This document shows, one piece after another, positions 19,897 through 30,911 of a stretch of 64,000 nucleotides of DNA. Each line of letters opens with the position of its first letter. The stretch's first letter is position 1. The DNA is from Candidatus Planktophila sp. (GTDB taxonomy: Bacteria > Actinomycetota > Actinomycetes > Nanopelagicales > Nanopelagicaceae), in NCBI GenBank assembly GCA_009691135.1, contig SHVF01000003.1, positions 1 to 64,000 of the forward strand. The letters run 5' to 3'. Made by a program: the position numbers and the translations under genes. Under the pieces are notes generated by a model. The model worked only from the letters and a program-made list of their open reading frames with translations, searched no databases and was not told the origin of the DNA.

Positions 19897-22050
19897 TTAC
19901 TTATTTTGCAATTTAGAAGGCCACCATATTTTTGGTCCAATTTCATGAACCAGAGCAGGGACCAAGATTGAGCGAACTATGATGGTATCCAAGAGCACGC
20001 CAAAGGCAACTGCGAAACCAAGCTGCGCAAGCGGAACTAGTGGAAGCAGGCCAAGAACGGCAAATGTTGCAGCAAGCACAACTCCGGCGGATGTAATAAC
20101 TGCGCCAGTGACTGTCACTCCCTTGATTACTCCAGCACGTGTACCGATTTTCGTACTTTCTTCACGTACTCGAGTCATAAGGAAGATGTTGTAATCAATT
20201 CCGAGTGCCACCAAGAATATGAAGGCAAAGAGTGGGAATGAGTTATCGCCACCTGCAAAACCAAATATGTGATTGAAGACCAAAGCACAAACTCCGAGCG
20301 TTGCAAAATAGCTTAGAACAACTGTGCCCAGAAGAACTACAGCGCTCAATATGCTTCGCAGTAGTAAGCCCAAGATCAAGGTGATTACCAATAAGATAAT
20401 GGGGATGATCGTCTTGTTGTCGCGGTTATTTGCGGTGCGAACATCAAAATAAACAGCACTCGTTCCGCCTACTAGTGCAGTTGAATCCGCGGCTTTAGCG
20501 AGTTCACGAATCTTCGGAATATCATTTCCAGCTTCGACGCTATCTGGAGCTTTGTTGAGTGTGAGATTTAGAATCGCGCGCCCATTTACGATCTTTATTT
20601 CAGGCTTTGGCTGTCCTGGAATTTCCATGCCATCTAGCATCGGAGTTAACTCTGTAACACCAGGTGCGCTCTTTATGGCAGCAGTAACTGCAGCAATCTT
20701 ATTTACATCAATCACAACCTGAGTTGGATCACCTTCACCGCCAGGAAAATGCGTTTCGAGGAGTTTCTGACCTACGACAGATTCAGGATTTCCAGTAAAT
20801 GAATCAACTGTTCCGAGTCCGTCAGCCTTAAGAGTTGTGGAAGTTGCTGCAAATGCCAGGAGAATAACGCCAGTTATTACCCATGCTTTGCGAGGATTTC
20901 GTCCAATTGAATTTGCGACCTTCGCCCAAAGCCCCGACAAAACATGATCATCTCCATCATTTTCCGGGATACGTGGCCAAAATATCCAGCGACCAAATAT
21001 CAACAGAAGCGCCGGCAAAAGGGTCAAAATAGTGATCATCGAGACAACGATTCCGATAGCCCCGATAGGTCCAAGGCTGGCGGTATTTGTTAACTGACTA
21101 AATAGCAAAATCAAAAGTGAGATAGCAACGGTAGAACCGGAAGCAAGGATTGGTTCCCAAACACCTTTATAAGCTGCGCGCATCGCCACAAATCGATTAT
21201 CTGTGAAATGTAATTCTTCGCGATAGCGGGCAATAAGAAGGAGTGCATAATCTGTTGCTGCGCCAATAACCAATACAGAGAGAATTCCCTGTGATTGGCC
21301 GTCCACATCAATGATGTCGTTTTTGGCCAATAGATAAATTATTCCACCCGCGGTTGATAGAGCAAAGAGCGAAGAGAGCAAAGGAATAATCCAAAGGACT
21401 GGAGATCGGTAAACAAAAATCAAGATAACTGCGACTACCGCAAGTGTTGTAAGTAGCAGGGTCGAGTCAAGTGAACCGAATGCTCCGAAGAGATCTCCTA
21501 ATAAGCCACCAGGTCCGGTCACATATGGCGTGAATCCATTGGCTTCGGCGATTGGTTTGATGTCTTCACGAAGTGCTTCAATCGCAGCCGGAAGTACGGG
21601 TTCATCGTTTGGTAATAATTTTGAAATGGCATTTCCGTCAAATGGAATAATTGCAAGTAAAGCTTTTCCATCTGCGGCCGGAAACACTGTAATCACTTGG
21701 CCAGGGGCTAAATAATCAGAAATCTTTGCTGTTGTATCAGCCAGTGTTAGATCGCCAACCTTGGTGACGTGATCACTAACCGCCACCACAGTTGAGGGCG
21801 TAAAACTTCCCTCAAAGAGAACTAGCGCTGGGAAGTTAAAAGAATCCTGCGAGGAGAAATCTTTGATTTGGTCAGCAGCAAGCGTCGCTTCTGCGCCTTT
21901 AGGCAGGAATGATGAGTTGTTGTTTTCTTGAACGGAAGTTAACTTCCCAAATAGCGGTCCGAAGACGCCGGTAATGATGAACCAGGCGATCACCACCAAC
22001 ATGGCAATGGCAAATGGTTTACGGTTCGTTTGGGCGCCTTGCAAAGTCAC
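19897..22050 (-). CDS. MMPL/RND-family transporter
   Basis: Repeated SSD-like TM domains (GAATDYALLLIARYREEL; VALGIDYNIFLMTRVREE). Confidence 0.92.
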   Translation of the reverse strand: MTLQGAQTNRKPFAIAMLVVIAWFIITGVFGPLFGKLTSVQENNNSSFLPKGAEATLAADQIKDFSSQDSFNFPALVLFEGSFTPSTVVAVSDHVTKVGDLTLADTTAKISDYLAPGQVITVFPAADGKALLAIIPFDGNAISKLLPNDEPVLPAAIEALREDIKPIAEANGFTPYVTGPGGLLGDLFGAFGSLDSTLLLTTLAVVAVILIFVYRSPVLWIIPLLSSLFALSTAGGIIYLLAKNDIIDVDGQSQGILSVLVIGAATDYALLLIARYREELHFTDNRFVAMRAAYKGVWEPILASGSTVAISLLILLFSQLTNTASLGPIGAIGIVVSMITILTLLPALLLIFGRWIFWPRIPENDGDDHVLSGLWAKVANSIGRNPRKAWVITGVILLAFAATSTTLKADGLGTVDSFTGNPESVVGQKLLETHFPGGEGDPTQVVIDVNKIAAVTAAIKSAPGVTELTPMLDGMEIPGQPKPEIKIVNGRAILNLTLNKAPDSVEAGNDIPKIRELAKAADSTALVGGTSAVYFDVRTANNRDNKTIIPIILLVITLILGLLLRSILSAVVLLGTVVLSYFATLGVCALVFNHIFGFAGGDNSFPLFAFIFLVALGIDYNIFLMTRVREESTKIGTRAGVIKGVTVTGAVITSAGVVLAATFAVLGLLPLVPLAQLGFAVAFGVLLDTIIVRSILVPALVHEIGPKIWWPSKLQNK

Positions 22051-22121
22051 GATATACAGGCCTTTCGGGGCGTTTATGAGCAGAATTCGCTAGGACAACA
22101 GCCTACCTTTACGCTGTACCA

Positions 22122-22790
22122 GTGCCACTTCAAACGCCGATCACCGCTGAAAAATTCTCGGCAAATATTGCGTTAAGCCACGGTGGCCTTATGGATTACG
22201 AAGCCGCCCTTCAATTACAACGCGAATTCCATTCAGAAGTGGTGGCCGGCCAACGCCCCAATACTCTGATACTTCTAGAACACCCATCCGTTTACACGGC
22301 CGGCAAGCGGACCCAGGATTTTGAAAGGCCGACAGATGGCACCCCGGTTATTAACGTTGACCGAGGCGGGCGAATTACTTGGCATGGCCCCGGACAGTTG
22401 GTTGGATATCCGATTGTTAAATTATTGAAACCAACTGAATTAGTTGGATTTGTCCGCACCTTAGAAGGTGCGTTGATAAAAGTGTGTGCAGATTTTGGAA
22501 TCAACGCCATACGTATAGATGACCGATCTGGTGTCTGGGTAAGTGATGCAAAAGGCGATAGAAAGATTGCAGCCATTGGAATACGGGTAGCATCTGGTGT
22601 AAGCATGCATGGCTTTGCACTTAATGTCTCTCCCGATCTCTCAGCCTTCGGCCAGATTGTTCCTTGCGGCATAGATGACGCTGATGTGACTTCAATGGCT
22701 ATCGAATTAGTGCGCGATATAGCTATCTCTGAAGTAACACCCGTCATCGAGAAGTATCTAATCGAAGCCCTAGGTAAGGTAAGCGCATGA
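22122..22790 (+). CDS. lipB: Octanoyltransferase LipB
   Basis: [35 protein letters not shown] start. Confidence 0.96.
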   Translation: MPLQTPITAEKFSANIALSHGGLMDYEAALQLQREFHSEVVAGQRPNTLILLEHPSVYTAGKRTQDFERPTDGTPVINVDRGGRITWHGPGQLVGYPIVKLLKPTELVGFVRTLEGALIKVCADFGINAIRIDDRSGVWVSDAKGDRKIAAIGIRVASGVSMHGFALNVSPDLSAFGQIVPCGIDDADVTSMAIELVRDIAISEVTPVIEKYLIEALGKVSA

Positions 22791-23731
22791 CGATAGCCCC
22801 CGATGGCCGCAAATTACTTCGCATTGAGGCCCGCAATACTGAAACTCCGATTGAACGTAAACCAGAATGGATAAAAACCCGCGCCAATATGGGCCCTGAA
22901 TACACCAGGTTGCGCTCACTAGTTAAGAGCGAAGGTTTACATACGGTCTGCCAGGAAGCGGCCTGCCCAAACATCTTTGAATGCTGGGAAGATAAAGAAG
23001 CAACTTTCTTAATCGGCGGCGATCGCTGTACTCGCCGCTGTGATTTTTGCAATATCGATACCGGTAAGCCCTTACCTATTGATCGCGAGGAGCCGCGCAA
23101 GGTTGCGCAATCTGTAAAAGCAATGGGGCTGCATTATGCAACCATCACCGGTGTAACTAGAGATGATCTTCCAGACGAAGGCGCCTGGTTGTATGCCGAA
23201 ACAATTCGCCAAGTGCACGAATTAAATCCGGGCTGCGGCGTAGAAATGCTGGCGCCAGATTTTCATGCAAAACCTGAGTTGCTCAATCAAATTTTTGAAA
23301 CCCAACCAGAGGTGTTTGCACATAACCTTGAAACTGTGCCACGAATTTTCAAGCGGATTCGCCCAGCATTTACCTATGAAAAATCTTTACAAGTTATTGG
23401 GATGGCGCGCGATTTCGGTTTGGTTACCAAATCCAATCTGATTTTGGGACTTGGTGAAACCCGCGAAGAAGTATCGCAAGCTCTAGTTGACTTACACGCC
23501 GCAGGTTGTGACTTAATCACAATCACGCAATACCTGCGCCCGACCACTAAGCATCACCCAGTCGAGCGTTGGGTAAAACCAGAAGAGTTTGTCGAACTCA
23601 GTGATGAAGCAACTGCCGTTGGTTTCCTAGGTGTCATGAGTGGTCCGCTAGTTCGTTCTAGTTATCGCGCAGGAAGGCTCTACAAGCAAGCGCAAGCAGC
23701 GCGTGCTACGCAGGGATCAACCCGTGGCTGA
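22787..23731 (+). CDS. lipA: Lipoyl synthase
   Basis: [28 protein letters not shown] radical SAM; ATGA overlap with lipB. Confidence 0.98.
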   Translation: MTIAPDGRKLLRIEARNTETPIERKPEWIKTRANMGPEYTRLRSLVKSEGLHTVCQEAACPNIFECWEDKEATFLIGGDRCTRRCDFCNIDTGKPLPIDREEPRKVAQSVKAMGLHYATITGVTRDDLPDEGAWLYAETIRQVHELNPGCGVEMLAPDFHAKPELLNQIFETQPEVFAHNLETVPRIFKRIRPAFTYEKSLQVIGMARDFGLVTKSNLILGLGETREEVSQALVDLHAAGCDLITITQYLRPTTKHHPVERWVKPEEFVELSDEATAVGFLGVMSGPLVRSSYRAGRLYKQAQAARATQGSTRG

Positions 23732-24422
23732 AGTTGTCTATCCCCCAGTAATTGTTGTCTTAAAAACCTTTTGGAAATATCTTGGTTTGCAATTTACATT
23801 TCAAGGCGATGCCCATGTTCCACGCAAAGGTGGGGCCATCCTGGCGATGAATCACATCGGATATTTAGATTTTGCATTGATCGGTACTGCCGCACTGCCT
23901 TCAGGTCGACTCGTTCGATTCATGGCCAAGAAAGAGATTTTCGATAATAAGCTGGCGGGGCCGTTGATGCGCGGCATGCATCATATAAATGTAGATCGCA
24001 GCAGCGGTTCGGCATCATTTGTTGCAGCGTTACGTGCCCTTCGAGCTGGCGAAGTTATTGGGATTTTTCCAGAGGGAACAATTTCAAAAAGCTTTGAGAT
24101 AAAAGAGTTGAAGTCTGGTGCAGTCAGACTTGCGATGAGTTCAGGTGTTCCCGTTATTCCCACGATTGTTTGGGGCTCACAAAGAATTTGGACCAAGGGA
24201 GTAAAGCGAGATCTTCACCGCAAGAAAGTCCCAATTTTCGTAACCTTTGGCCAACCACTTATCTTTGAAAAAGGCAGTGATGTTGATGCCGGTGAGAAGT
24301 TATTGCGCGAGACACTTCTAGATCTGCTTCACGAAGTTCAAGGCCAATACCCAGATAGCCATGCTGGTCAACGCTGGGCGCCCGCTCGTCTTGGTGGTAC
24401 GGCGCCTGCTCCCCTAAACTAA
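23724..24422 (+). CDS. 1-acyl-sn-glycerol-3-phosphate acyltransferase family
   Basis: NHIGYLDFA and FPEGTIS motifs; likely GTG start at 23724. Confidence 0.88.
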   Translation: MAEVVYPPVIVVLKTFWKYLGLQFTFQGDAHVPRKGGAILAMNHIGYLDFALIGTAALPSGRLVRFMAKKEIFDNKLAGPLMRGMHHINVDRSSGSASFVAALRALRAGEVIGIFPEGTISKSFEIKELKSGAVRLAMSSGVPVIPTIVWGSQRIWTKGVKRDLHRKKVPIFVTFGQPLIFEKGSDVDAGEKLLRETLLDLLHEVQGQYPDSHAGQRWAPARLGGTAPAPLN

Positions 24423-24426
24423 CGAC

Positions 24427-25107
24427 ATGTTTAATAGAAATAAGGCGAAAGAGCCAAAGATTAAAAAGGTCCGCTTCCAAACTTTCCGTGATGCTTACTC
24501 TGTAACCAAATCTGTTAAACCATGGATTGGCGCCGGGATCTTTGGTGTCTTTGCAATTACATGGGCAATTGGAATCTCAATCGGTATCGCTGTTGGATCT
24601 GCAATTTATCTTGGCTTCGTCTCATTCCCAATCGCAGTCTTGGCTGCCATGTTCTTCTTTACGCGTATTGCCTCATCTGCTGCCTATGTTTCAATTGAGG
24701 GGCAGATCGGAGCCGGAGCGAGCGTTTTGATGGCTATTCGTAAAGGATGGACTACAACTCCCGCAGTTGCCGTGACTAAGAATCAAGATATGGTCCACCG
24801 AAGCATCGGTCGCGCCGGAATTGTTTTAACAGGTGAAGGCACCCAAGCGGTAAGAATTATGTTGCAGGATGAGCGAAAGAAATCTGAGCGCTTTGCACCA
24901 GGTGTACCCGTGATTGAAATTATGGTCGGAGACAACGCAGGCCAAGTTCCGATTCGTAAATTGCAAAAGCATGTCGCTAAGTTGCCAAAGAAGTTATCGG
25001 CACATCAAATGCGTGAGGTTCGGGCACGCTTTAAGGCTGTCGGCGGCATGTCTCTTCCAATTCCAAAAGGCCCAATGCCAAAGGGCGTTCGCGTTCCTAA
25101 GCGTTAA
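24427..25107 (+). CDS. DUF4191 family membrane protein
   Basis: Position downstream of lipA; two TM segments; QDMVHRSIGRAGIVLTGEG. Confidence 0.85.
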   Translation: MFNRNKAKEPKIKKVRFQTFRDAYSVTKSVKPWIGAGIFGVFAITWAIGISIGIAVGSAIYLGFVSFPIAVLAAMFFFTRIASSAAYVSIEGQIGAGASVLMAIRKGWTTTPAVAVTKNQDMVHRSIGRAGIVLTGEGTQAVRIMLQDERKKSERFAPGVPVIEIMVGDNAGQVPIRKLQKHVAKLPKKLSAHQMREVRARFKAVGGMSLPIPKGPMPKGVRVPKR

Positions 25108-25454
25108 ACTTTTTTACGTAGATCAAGTAGCGCAGTTCCGCTAAGACGCTCATGTATTCCGCGGCCGTTATCGTCGTAAGTAATTGCAGTCACGACAATG
25201 ACTAACAAGGCCGTTCTAATCAGCGCCTGGATTGGCGAAGGTGGGCCAGCGTCAACAAAGCGAACTACTTTCAGCCCCACAATCCGATGACCGGCGGTTG
25301 CTCCCCCGAAACTGGTCAAAACCAGGACTTCAATAAAGAAGACCGCCAAAGTTAGGCCTGCCTCTCCAAAGAGGCCAAGGGCAATGGCATAACACATCAG
25401 CCAGTCGATAGTTAGCCCGAGCAAGCGACGCCCCAAACTGATCTCGTGTTTCAT
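25104..25454 (-). CDS. RDD family membrane protein
   Basis: LGRRLLGLTIDWLMCYAIALG; GATAGHRIVGLKVVRF. Confidence 0.88.
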   Translation of the reverse strand: MKHEISLGRRLLGLTIDWLMCYAIALGLFGEAGLTLAVFFIEVLVLTSFGGATAGHRIVGLKVVRFVDAGPPSPIQALIRTALLVIVVTAITYDDNGRGIHERLSGTALLDLRKKV

Positions 25455-25652
25455 GCGGGCGAGCCTACTGAATCGGTCTAGGCTCTGCAGGTTTTACATG
25501 GATGTAACACACCAGTTATGCCAAAACGGCATTGAAGTCTTAGGGTTTACCTAGATCGGTCGCTCTCAAAGTTGAGGCCCGAGTAAATCTGGCAGATGTG
25601 AAAATTCCGCCTTACTCTCGAATAATTTCCAAGACACGAGGAGCTCGCTTAA

Positions 25653-27086
25653 ATGTTTAAAAACTCAGCAGAAGTTTTTGCTTACATTAAAAAAGAAGAT
25701 GTAAAACTAGTTGACGTTCGTTTTACGGATCTTCCAGGAATCCAACACCACTTCAACGTGCCAGTTGAATCATTCGATGAAGCCGTTTTCACTGATGGTT
25801 TGATGTTCGATGGTTCATCGATCCGTGGTTTCCAATCAATCCACGAGTCAGATATGAAATTGCTGCCTATTCCATCGTCAGCATTTATCGATCCATTCCG
25901 ACTAGAAAAAACTCTCGTAATTCTTTTCTCTGTTCATAACCCATCAGATAACTCCCCTTATTCACGCGATCCTCGTGGAGTTGTTGCAAAGGCTGTTGAT
26001 TATTTGAAGTCAACCGGAATTGCAGATCAAGCGTTCTTTGCACCGGAAGCCGAGTTCTATGTATTCGATGCAGTTCGCTTTAGCACCAGCATAAATGAGT
26101 CTTACCACCATATCGATTCTTACGAAGGCGCTTGGAATACTGGCGTTGTCGCAGATCCAGATGGAACACCAAACCGTGGTTACCGCACACGTATCAAGGG
26201 TGGCTATTTCCCTGTATCGCCAACAGATCAGTTTGCAGATCTGCGCGATGAAATGGTTATGGAACTTGGACGCGCTGGATTACTTGTTGAGCGTTCACAC
26301 CACGAAGTTGGTACTGCAGGCCAGATGGAAATTAACTATCGCTTTACCGACATCCTCAGCGCTGGTGATGAATTGATGAAGTTCAAATACATCGTCCGCA
26401 ACGTGGCCTGGGAAGGCGGCAAGACTGCAACGTTTATGCCAAAGCCACTCTTTGGTGATAACGGATCAGGAATGCACGTTCACCAATCACTTTGGAAAGA
26501 TGGCAAGCCACTCTTCTTCGAAGCTGGAACTTATGGCGATCTTTCGGATATGGCACGTTGGTATATCGGCGGACTCTTAAAGCACGCACCATCACTTCTT
26601 GCTTTCACTAATCCAACTGTTAACTCCTACCGTCGCTTGGTTCCAGGATATGAAGCACCAGTAAATCTCGTTTACTCAGCGCGTAACCGTTCTGCATGTA
26701 TCCGTATTCCAATTACTGGCTCATCACCAAAGGCAAAGCGCGTTGAATTCCGTTGCCCAGATCCATCATCAAACCCATACCTAGCCTTCGCCGCAATGCT
26801 TATGGCTGGCATCGATGGAATCGTAAATAAGATCGAACCACCTGCCCCAGTTGATAAGGATCTCTACGAACTAGAAGGTGCGGAAGCCGCGGCTATCCCT
26901 CAGGTTCCAGGTTCACTAGATGAGGTTCTTAACACTCTTGAAAAGGACCACGAGTTCCTAACCAAGGGTGGAGTCTTCACTACAGACCTCATAGCAACTT
27001 GGATCGAATGGAAGCGTAAGAACGAAGTTGATTATGTTCGCTTGCGTCCACATCCAGCTGAGTTTGAACTCTATTTCGATATCTAA
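25653..27086 (+). CDS. glnA: Glutamine synthetase type I
   Basis: [48 protein letters not shown] cgaggag. Confidence 0.98.
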   Translation: MFKNSAEVFAYIKKEDVKLVDVRFTDLPGIQHHFNVPVESFDEAVFTDGLMFDGSSIRGFQSIHESDMKLLPIPSSAFIDPFRLEKTLVILFSVHNPSDNSPYSRDPRGVVAKAVDYLKSTGIADQAFFAPEAEFYVFDAVRFSTSINESYHHIDSYEGAWNTGVVADPDGTPNRGYRTRIKGGYFPVSPTDQFADLRDEMVMELGRAGLLVERSHHEVGTAGQMEINYRFTDILSAGDELMKFKYIVRNVAWEGGKTATFMPKPLFGDNGSGMHVHQSLWKDGKPLFFEAGTYGDLSDMARWYIGGLLKHAPSLLAFTNPTVNSYRRLVPGYEAPVNLVYSARNRSACIRIPITGSSPKAKRVEFRCPDPSSNPYLAFAAMLMAGIDGIVNKIEPPAPVDKDLYELEGAEAAAIPQVPGSLDEVLNTLEKDHEFLTKGGVFTTDLIATWIEWKRKNEVDYVRLRPHPAEFELYFDI

Positions 27087-27100
27087 ATCGAATTAGTAGT

Positions 27101-27126
27101 GGCCTCGCCGAATTTTCGGCGGGGCC
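27101..27126 (+). terminator. Hairpin terminator after glnA
   Basis: ggcctcgccga/attt/tcggcggggcc stem followed by a T-rich stretch. Confidence 0.85.
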
Positions 27127-27140
27127 TTTACTATTTCTTG

Positions 27141-27146
27141 TACTCT
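27141..27146 (+). promoter_or_regulatory. -10 box TACTCT 7 nt before nhaA start (leaderless)
   Basis: tactct-taccaac-ATG between glnA terminator and nhaA. Confidence 0.65.
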
Positions 27147-27153
27147 TACCAAC

Positions 27154-27963
27154 ATGTTTCTAGATCTCTTAATCGCAATTTTCTTTCTCTTTGTTGGACT
27201 AGAGATAACATCGACGTTGAGTCACCCTAAACAAATTGTTCTGCCTACCTTTGCAGCTCTTGGCGGCATGGTTGTGCCTGCCGCCATATTTTTGCTGCTA
27301 AACCCAGCTAGCCCAGCCTGGGCAACGACAATGCCCACAGATCTAGCACTAGCCCTTGGAGTTTTCGCACTTCTTGGGAAAAGTGCTAATCCAGCGGTCA
27401 GGATATTCCTCTTAACGCTGGCTGTTGCAGATGATCTTTTCTCGCTAATTGTTTTGGCAGTTTTCTATGGCGATAAGTTAGATATCGCTCATAGCACTTC
27501 GACCCTCGGTGCTGCAGCAGTTGGTGCAGCACTGGCACTAATTCCAAGATTTCCAGTTTCAAAAATTATAGATTTTCTCTCACCCCTCTGCACTTTTTTT
27601 GTTGTACCGGTCTACGTAATCTCCAAGTTGTCCCAAGGAATCTCAATCGCATCGCTAACTTCATCCACCACTACATCACTTATCACAGCGCGCGTTATCG
27701 GAAAAATTATTGGGATAACTTTATTTGCCTGGTTTGCCGTGAAGATAAAACTTGCATACTTGCCAAAAGATCTTCGCTTTTCGGAAATTGCGGGTGTAGG
27801 CGCTTTGGCTGGTATGGGCCTAACTGTTGCCTTAGTTATTTCAGAGGTAGCAATTGACAGTGAGATAATCCAAGGCGATGTTAAAGCTGGTCTGATAATT
27901 TCTGCAGTTACCTCAGGGCTGATTGGTTTTTTCTGGCTTAAACGTTCTCTTGCTTTGAAATAG
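27154..27963 (+). CDS. nhaA: Short NhaA-family Na+/H+ antiporter
   Basis: FLFVGLEI, MPTDLALALGVFALLGKS, LAVADDLFSLIVLAVFYGD and LFAWFAVKIKLAYLP match NhaA; only 269 aa. Confidence 0.85.
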   Translation: MFLDLLIAIFFLFVGLEITSTLSHPKQIVLPTFAALGGMVVPAAIFLLLNPASPAWATTMPTDLALALGVFALLGKSANPAVRIFLLTLAVADDLFSLIVLAVFYGDKLDIAHSTSTLGAAAVGAALALIPRFPVSKIIDFLSPLCTFFVVPVYVISKLSQGISIASLTSSTTTSLITARVIGKIIGITLFAWFAVKIKLAYLPKDLRFSEIAGVGALAGMGLTVALVISEVAIDSEIIQGDVKAGLIISAVTSGLIGFFWLKRSLALK

Positions 27964-29350
27964 TAGAGTGCGACAATAAAAAGTGGCCGATCGCGCCAAT
28001 AGCCAGGGCAAAAAGCACTCCGACGTTTGCAAAAGCCCAAGGGCCTTCTTTGCCACCGATTAAGAAGAGTAGGTAGCCCTGCCACGATAACCAACTCGCA
28101 AATGTATTGGTAACAAATCCCCATCCGACAACTGAACCAATTGCCATGATTACAAGGGGGCGCCAATTCCAAATGCCATAACGACCCGATGCTGAAAAAA
28201 GATCTGCTTCAACAAATGGCTTACGACGCAAGAGGACATCGGTAACAAAAATGGCTGACCAAGTTGCGATAGGTACACCAAGAGTGATTAAGAAACCCTG
28301 AAACGGAAAGAAGAAATTCTCAGCAATCCAAACAATATAGATAGTTCCAAGCAACATGATTGTGCCATCAATACTTGCTGCCACGTGGCGCTTGATAGGA
28401 AGTCCAACAGATATCAGAGTTAAACCAGATGAATACAAGTCCAGAATCGCACCACCGACTAAACCTAAGATTGCGATTAGTGCAAAAATTGCTAAATACC
28501 ATGTTGGAAGCAAGGTGGTAAGTGCGCCAATTGGATCCATCGCTATTGCTTCCGCCAGCTTTGGATCACTGCCGGCCAAAAGCGCTCCGTAAGTAACTAA
28601 ACCAATTGGGACAACCGAGGCACCTAGAACAGTCCAGCCAACAACGGAGCGACTAGATGTGGTGCGAGGTAAGTACCGTGAATAATCTGCCGCGGAATTT
28701 ACCCAACCAAGTCCAATACCTGTAATTCCAAATATGAGTGCACCGATAAATCCTTGCAAGTTTCCTGAAGGAATCGCAGAAACAGCGCTCCAATTTACAG
28801 AGCCAACTGTAAGAAAAATATAGAGCAAGGTAGCCGCAACGGTAATAATCGTAAGATATTTCTGCAACCGCATAATCACACCATGCCCAAGCACGCCCCC
28901 ATAAATCGTCAAAGCAGCCGCGATAATAAATCCGAGAACCATAGCTAAATCACGATCGATATCGCCCAATCGGACCAAGATCGTCCCCGTGGCAAGGGTT
29001 GCCAAGGAAACCAGGACAGTTTCCCAGCCGACAAATATTAGGTAAGACAGAAGTCCAGGAACAATATTTCCCTTGATTCCAAAGGTGGCACGAGATAAAA
29101 CCATAGTTGGGGCATTTGATCGTTTACCCGCAAGTGAACTAAAACCGACTAAGAGAAAGGAAAGTATTGTGCCGATAAAAGCCGCAGCCGTTGCCTGCCA
29201 GAATGAAATACCAAAACCTAGAAAAAAAGATCCGTATGAAAGGGCTAGCAGCGAGACATTTGCCCCACACCACGGCCAGAAGAGAGATGATGCCTTCCCA
29301 GAGCGCTCAGACTCAGAAATGACATTAGTTCCATTTAATTCTAGGTTCAA
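27938..29350 (-). CDS. NCS1-family purine/cytosine permease
   Basis: WPWCGANVSLLALSYGSFFLGFGISFWQA; about 12 TM; APTMVLSRATFGIKGN. Confidence 0.85.
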   Translation of the reverse strand: MNLELNGTNVISESERSGKASSLFWPWCGANVSLLALSYGSFFLGFGISFWQATAAAFIGTILSFLLVGFSSLAGKRSNAPTMVLSRATFGIKGNIVPGLLSYLIFVGWETVLVSLATLATGTILVRLGDIDRDLAMVLGFIIAAALTIYGGVLGHGVIMRLQKYLTIITVAATLLYIFLTVGSVNWSAVSAIPSGNLQGFIGALIFGITGIGLGWVNSAADYSRYLPRTTSSRSVVGWTVLGASVVPIGLVTYGALLAGSDPKLAEAIAMDPIGALTTLLPTWYLAIFALIAILGLVGGAILDLYSSGLTLISVGLPIKRHVAASIDGTIMLLGTIYIVWIAENFFFPFQGFLITLGVPIATWSAIFVTDVLLRRKPFVEADLFSASGRYGIWNWRPLVIMAIGSVVGWGFVTNTFASWLSWQGYLLFLIGGKEGPWAFANVGVLFALAIGAIGHFLLSHSTISKQENV

Positions 29351-29392
29351 AGTCTTATTCCAATCGGTTAGACAAAAAAGAGTTAGCGAAGT

Positions 29393-30088
29393 CTATCTAA
29401 TTGCGTAGGAACTGAACTCATTTACTAAATTAAATCCAACTTTCTCATACGCTCGTTTGGCGCTGACATTTTCAGCAAAAACTCCTAATCCCACGTGTGA
29501 TATCCCTTGCGCTGCAATTGATGTCAACATTTCCGTTACCAATTCCTGAGCCAGACCCTTGCCTCGATGATCAGTGTGCGTTGCAATCGATGCGAACATG
29601 ACCTGTCCGGTGCGCCACTTAACTAAAGCACCCACACAGACAAGCTGGCCATCGATTCTTTTTCCACCCCATAAAATAACTTCATCATTTCCTGGCCAAA
29701 CCGATGATTTACGAGCATGGCCTTTTAGTAATTGTGTTATCTCTGACTCATCTTTGCAGATCTCAGCCTGCTTACCTGAGATGAAAGAGTCAGTATCTAT
29801 TGAATAGAAATCCCAATTTACGCGATGTACATATTTTGAGAGGTCTACTATTACATTTAACGTTGTAGAAAGACGATCACAGAGAAGAATTATGGGGTCC
29901 TTGCCAAGTGCCATAGCAAAAACGGATCCATCTTCATCGGCAACCGAAAAACTTAAGTTTTCATCACTTACGTGGGCAGTGATAAACCGCTGCTCAGGTG
30001 CATATGTAGTAAATATTTCTAGATCTCTCGCACGGTATTTAAGTGAATTTAGTACCTCGGCGTAATTTTTAGTCGAGGAAGAAGTCAA
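29393..30088 (-). CDS. GNAT-family N-acetyltransferase
   Basis: C-terminal ATHTDHRGKGLAQELVTEMLTSIAAQG...AKRAYEKVGF. Confidence 0.85.
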   Translation of the reverse strand: MTSSSTKNYAEVLNSLKYRARDLEIFTTYAPEQRFITAHVSDENLSFSVADEDGSVFAMALGKDPIILLCDRLSTTLNVIVDLSKYVHRVNWDFYSIDTDSFISGKQAEICKDESEITQLLKGHARKSSVWPGNDEVILWGGKRIDGQLVCVGALVKWRTGQVMFASIATHTDHRGKGLAQELVTEMLTSIAAQGISHVGLGVFAENVSAKRAYEKVGFNLVNEFSSYAIR

Positions 30089-30911
30089 GTAGGAAATCCG
30101 TCGTTCCAGGGACCACAGAATACTTTTCTAGATCTGTAACACCAACCGATGCTAATACTTCATCATCAACAAAGAAGTTCCCGGTGCAATCCTTTGATAT
30201 GCGATTCAAAATTACATATGCAGCATCTGCCAAAATTTCCGGCGTGCGACATGTCGCGGTATCAATTCCCGGAATCATTTGCAAAGCCGCAGTATCAATT
30301 GCAGTGCGCGGCCAGAGGGCATTTACTGCAATCCCAGTTTTTCTAAATTCTTCGGACATTCCCAAAACACACATAGACATTCCATATTTAGCCATCGTGT
30401 AGGCAACGTGATGTTGGAACCATTTTGCCTTCATCGATAGCGGTGGAGATAACGTTAAAATATGTGGATTGCGTCCGGCTTCAGCCGATGCGCGCAAGTG
30501 TGGGATTACCGCTTGCGAGGTAAGAAATGTGCCACGCACATTTACATCAAACATTAAATCAAAGCGCTTAGCAGGAGTTGCTTCTGTAGGAGTCAAATTG
30601 ATTGCGCTGGCGTTGTTGATCAAGATATCTATACCACCGAAGGTTTGAGCCGCTTGAGATACAGCAGCAGTTATTTGTTCTTCATCGCGCAAGTCGCATT
30701 GAATTGGTAGCGCCGTACCACCTGCAGCGCGAATTTCTTCAGCCGCCGAATGAATCGTGCCTGGTAGCTTTGGATTTGGGTCAGATGTCTTTGCCGCGAT
30801 TGCAACAGATGCACCGTCGCGCGCAGCTCGCAAAGCGATGGCTAAGCCAATTCCGCGAGAGCCACCAGTGATAAATATCTTCTTGCCAGATAGGTCTCCA
30901 GTGATTGTCAT
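30069..30911 (-). CDS. SDR-family oxidoreductase
   Basis: KKIFITGGSRGIGLAIALRAARDGA; INNASAINL; YTMAKYGMS. Confidence 0.92.
   Translation of the reverse strand: MTITGDLSGKKIFITGGSRGIGLAIALRAARDGASVAIAAKTSDPNPKLPGTIHSAAEEIRAAGGTALPIQCDLRDEEQITAAVSQAAQTFGGIDILINNASAINLTPTEATPAKRFDLMFDVNVRGTFLTSQAVIPHLRASAEAGRNPHILTLSPPLSMKAKWFQHHVAYTMAKYGMSMCVLGMSEEFRKTGIAVNALWPRTAIDTAALQMIPGIDTATCRTPEILADAAYVILNRISKDCTGNFFVDDEVLASVGVTDLEKYSVVPGTTDFLLDFFLD

Noticed and set aside
18716-22050. FAD oxidoreductase plus MMPL transporter as a biosynthetic cluster
   Set aside because: Two adjacent genes alone give no evidence of a dedicated pathway.
22292-22747. 151-aa antisense ORF over lipB
   Set aside because: Opposite an unambiguous lipB; composition looks like a shadow of the coding frame and no family is recognisable.
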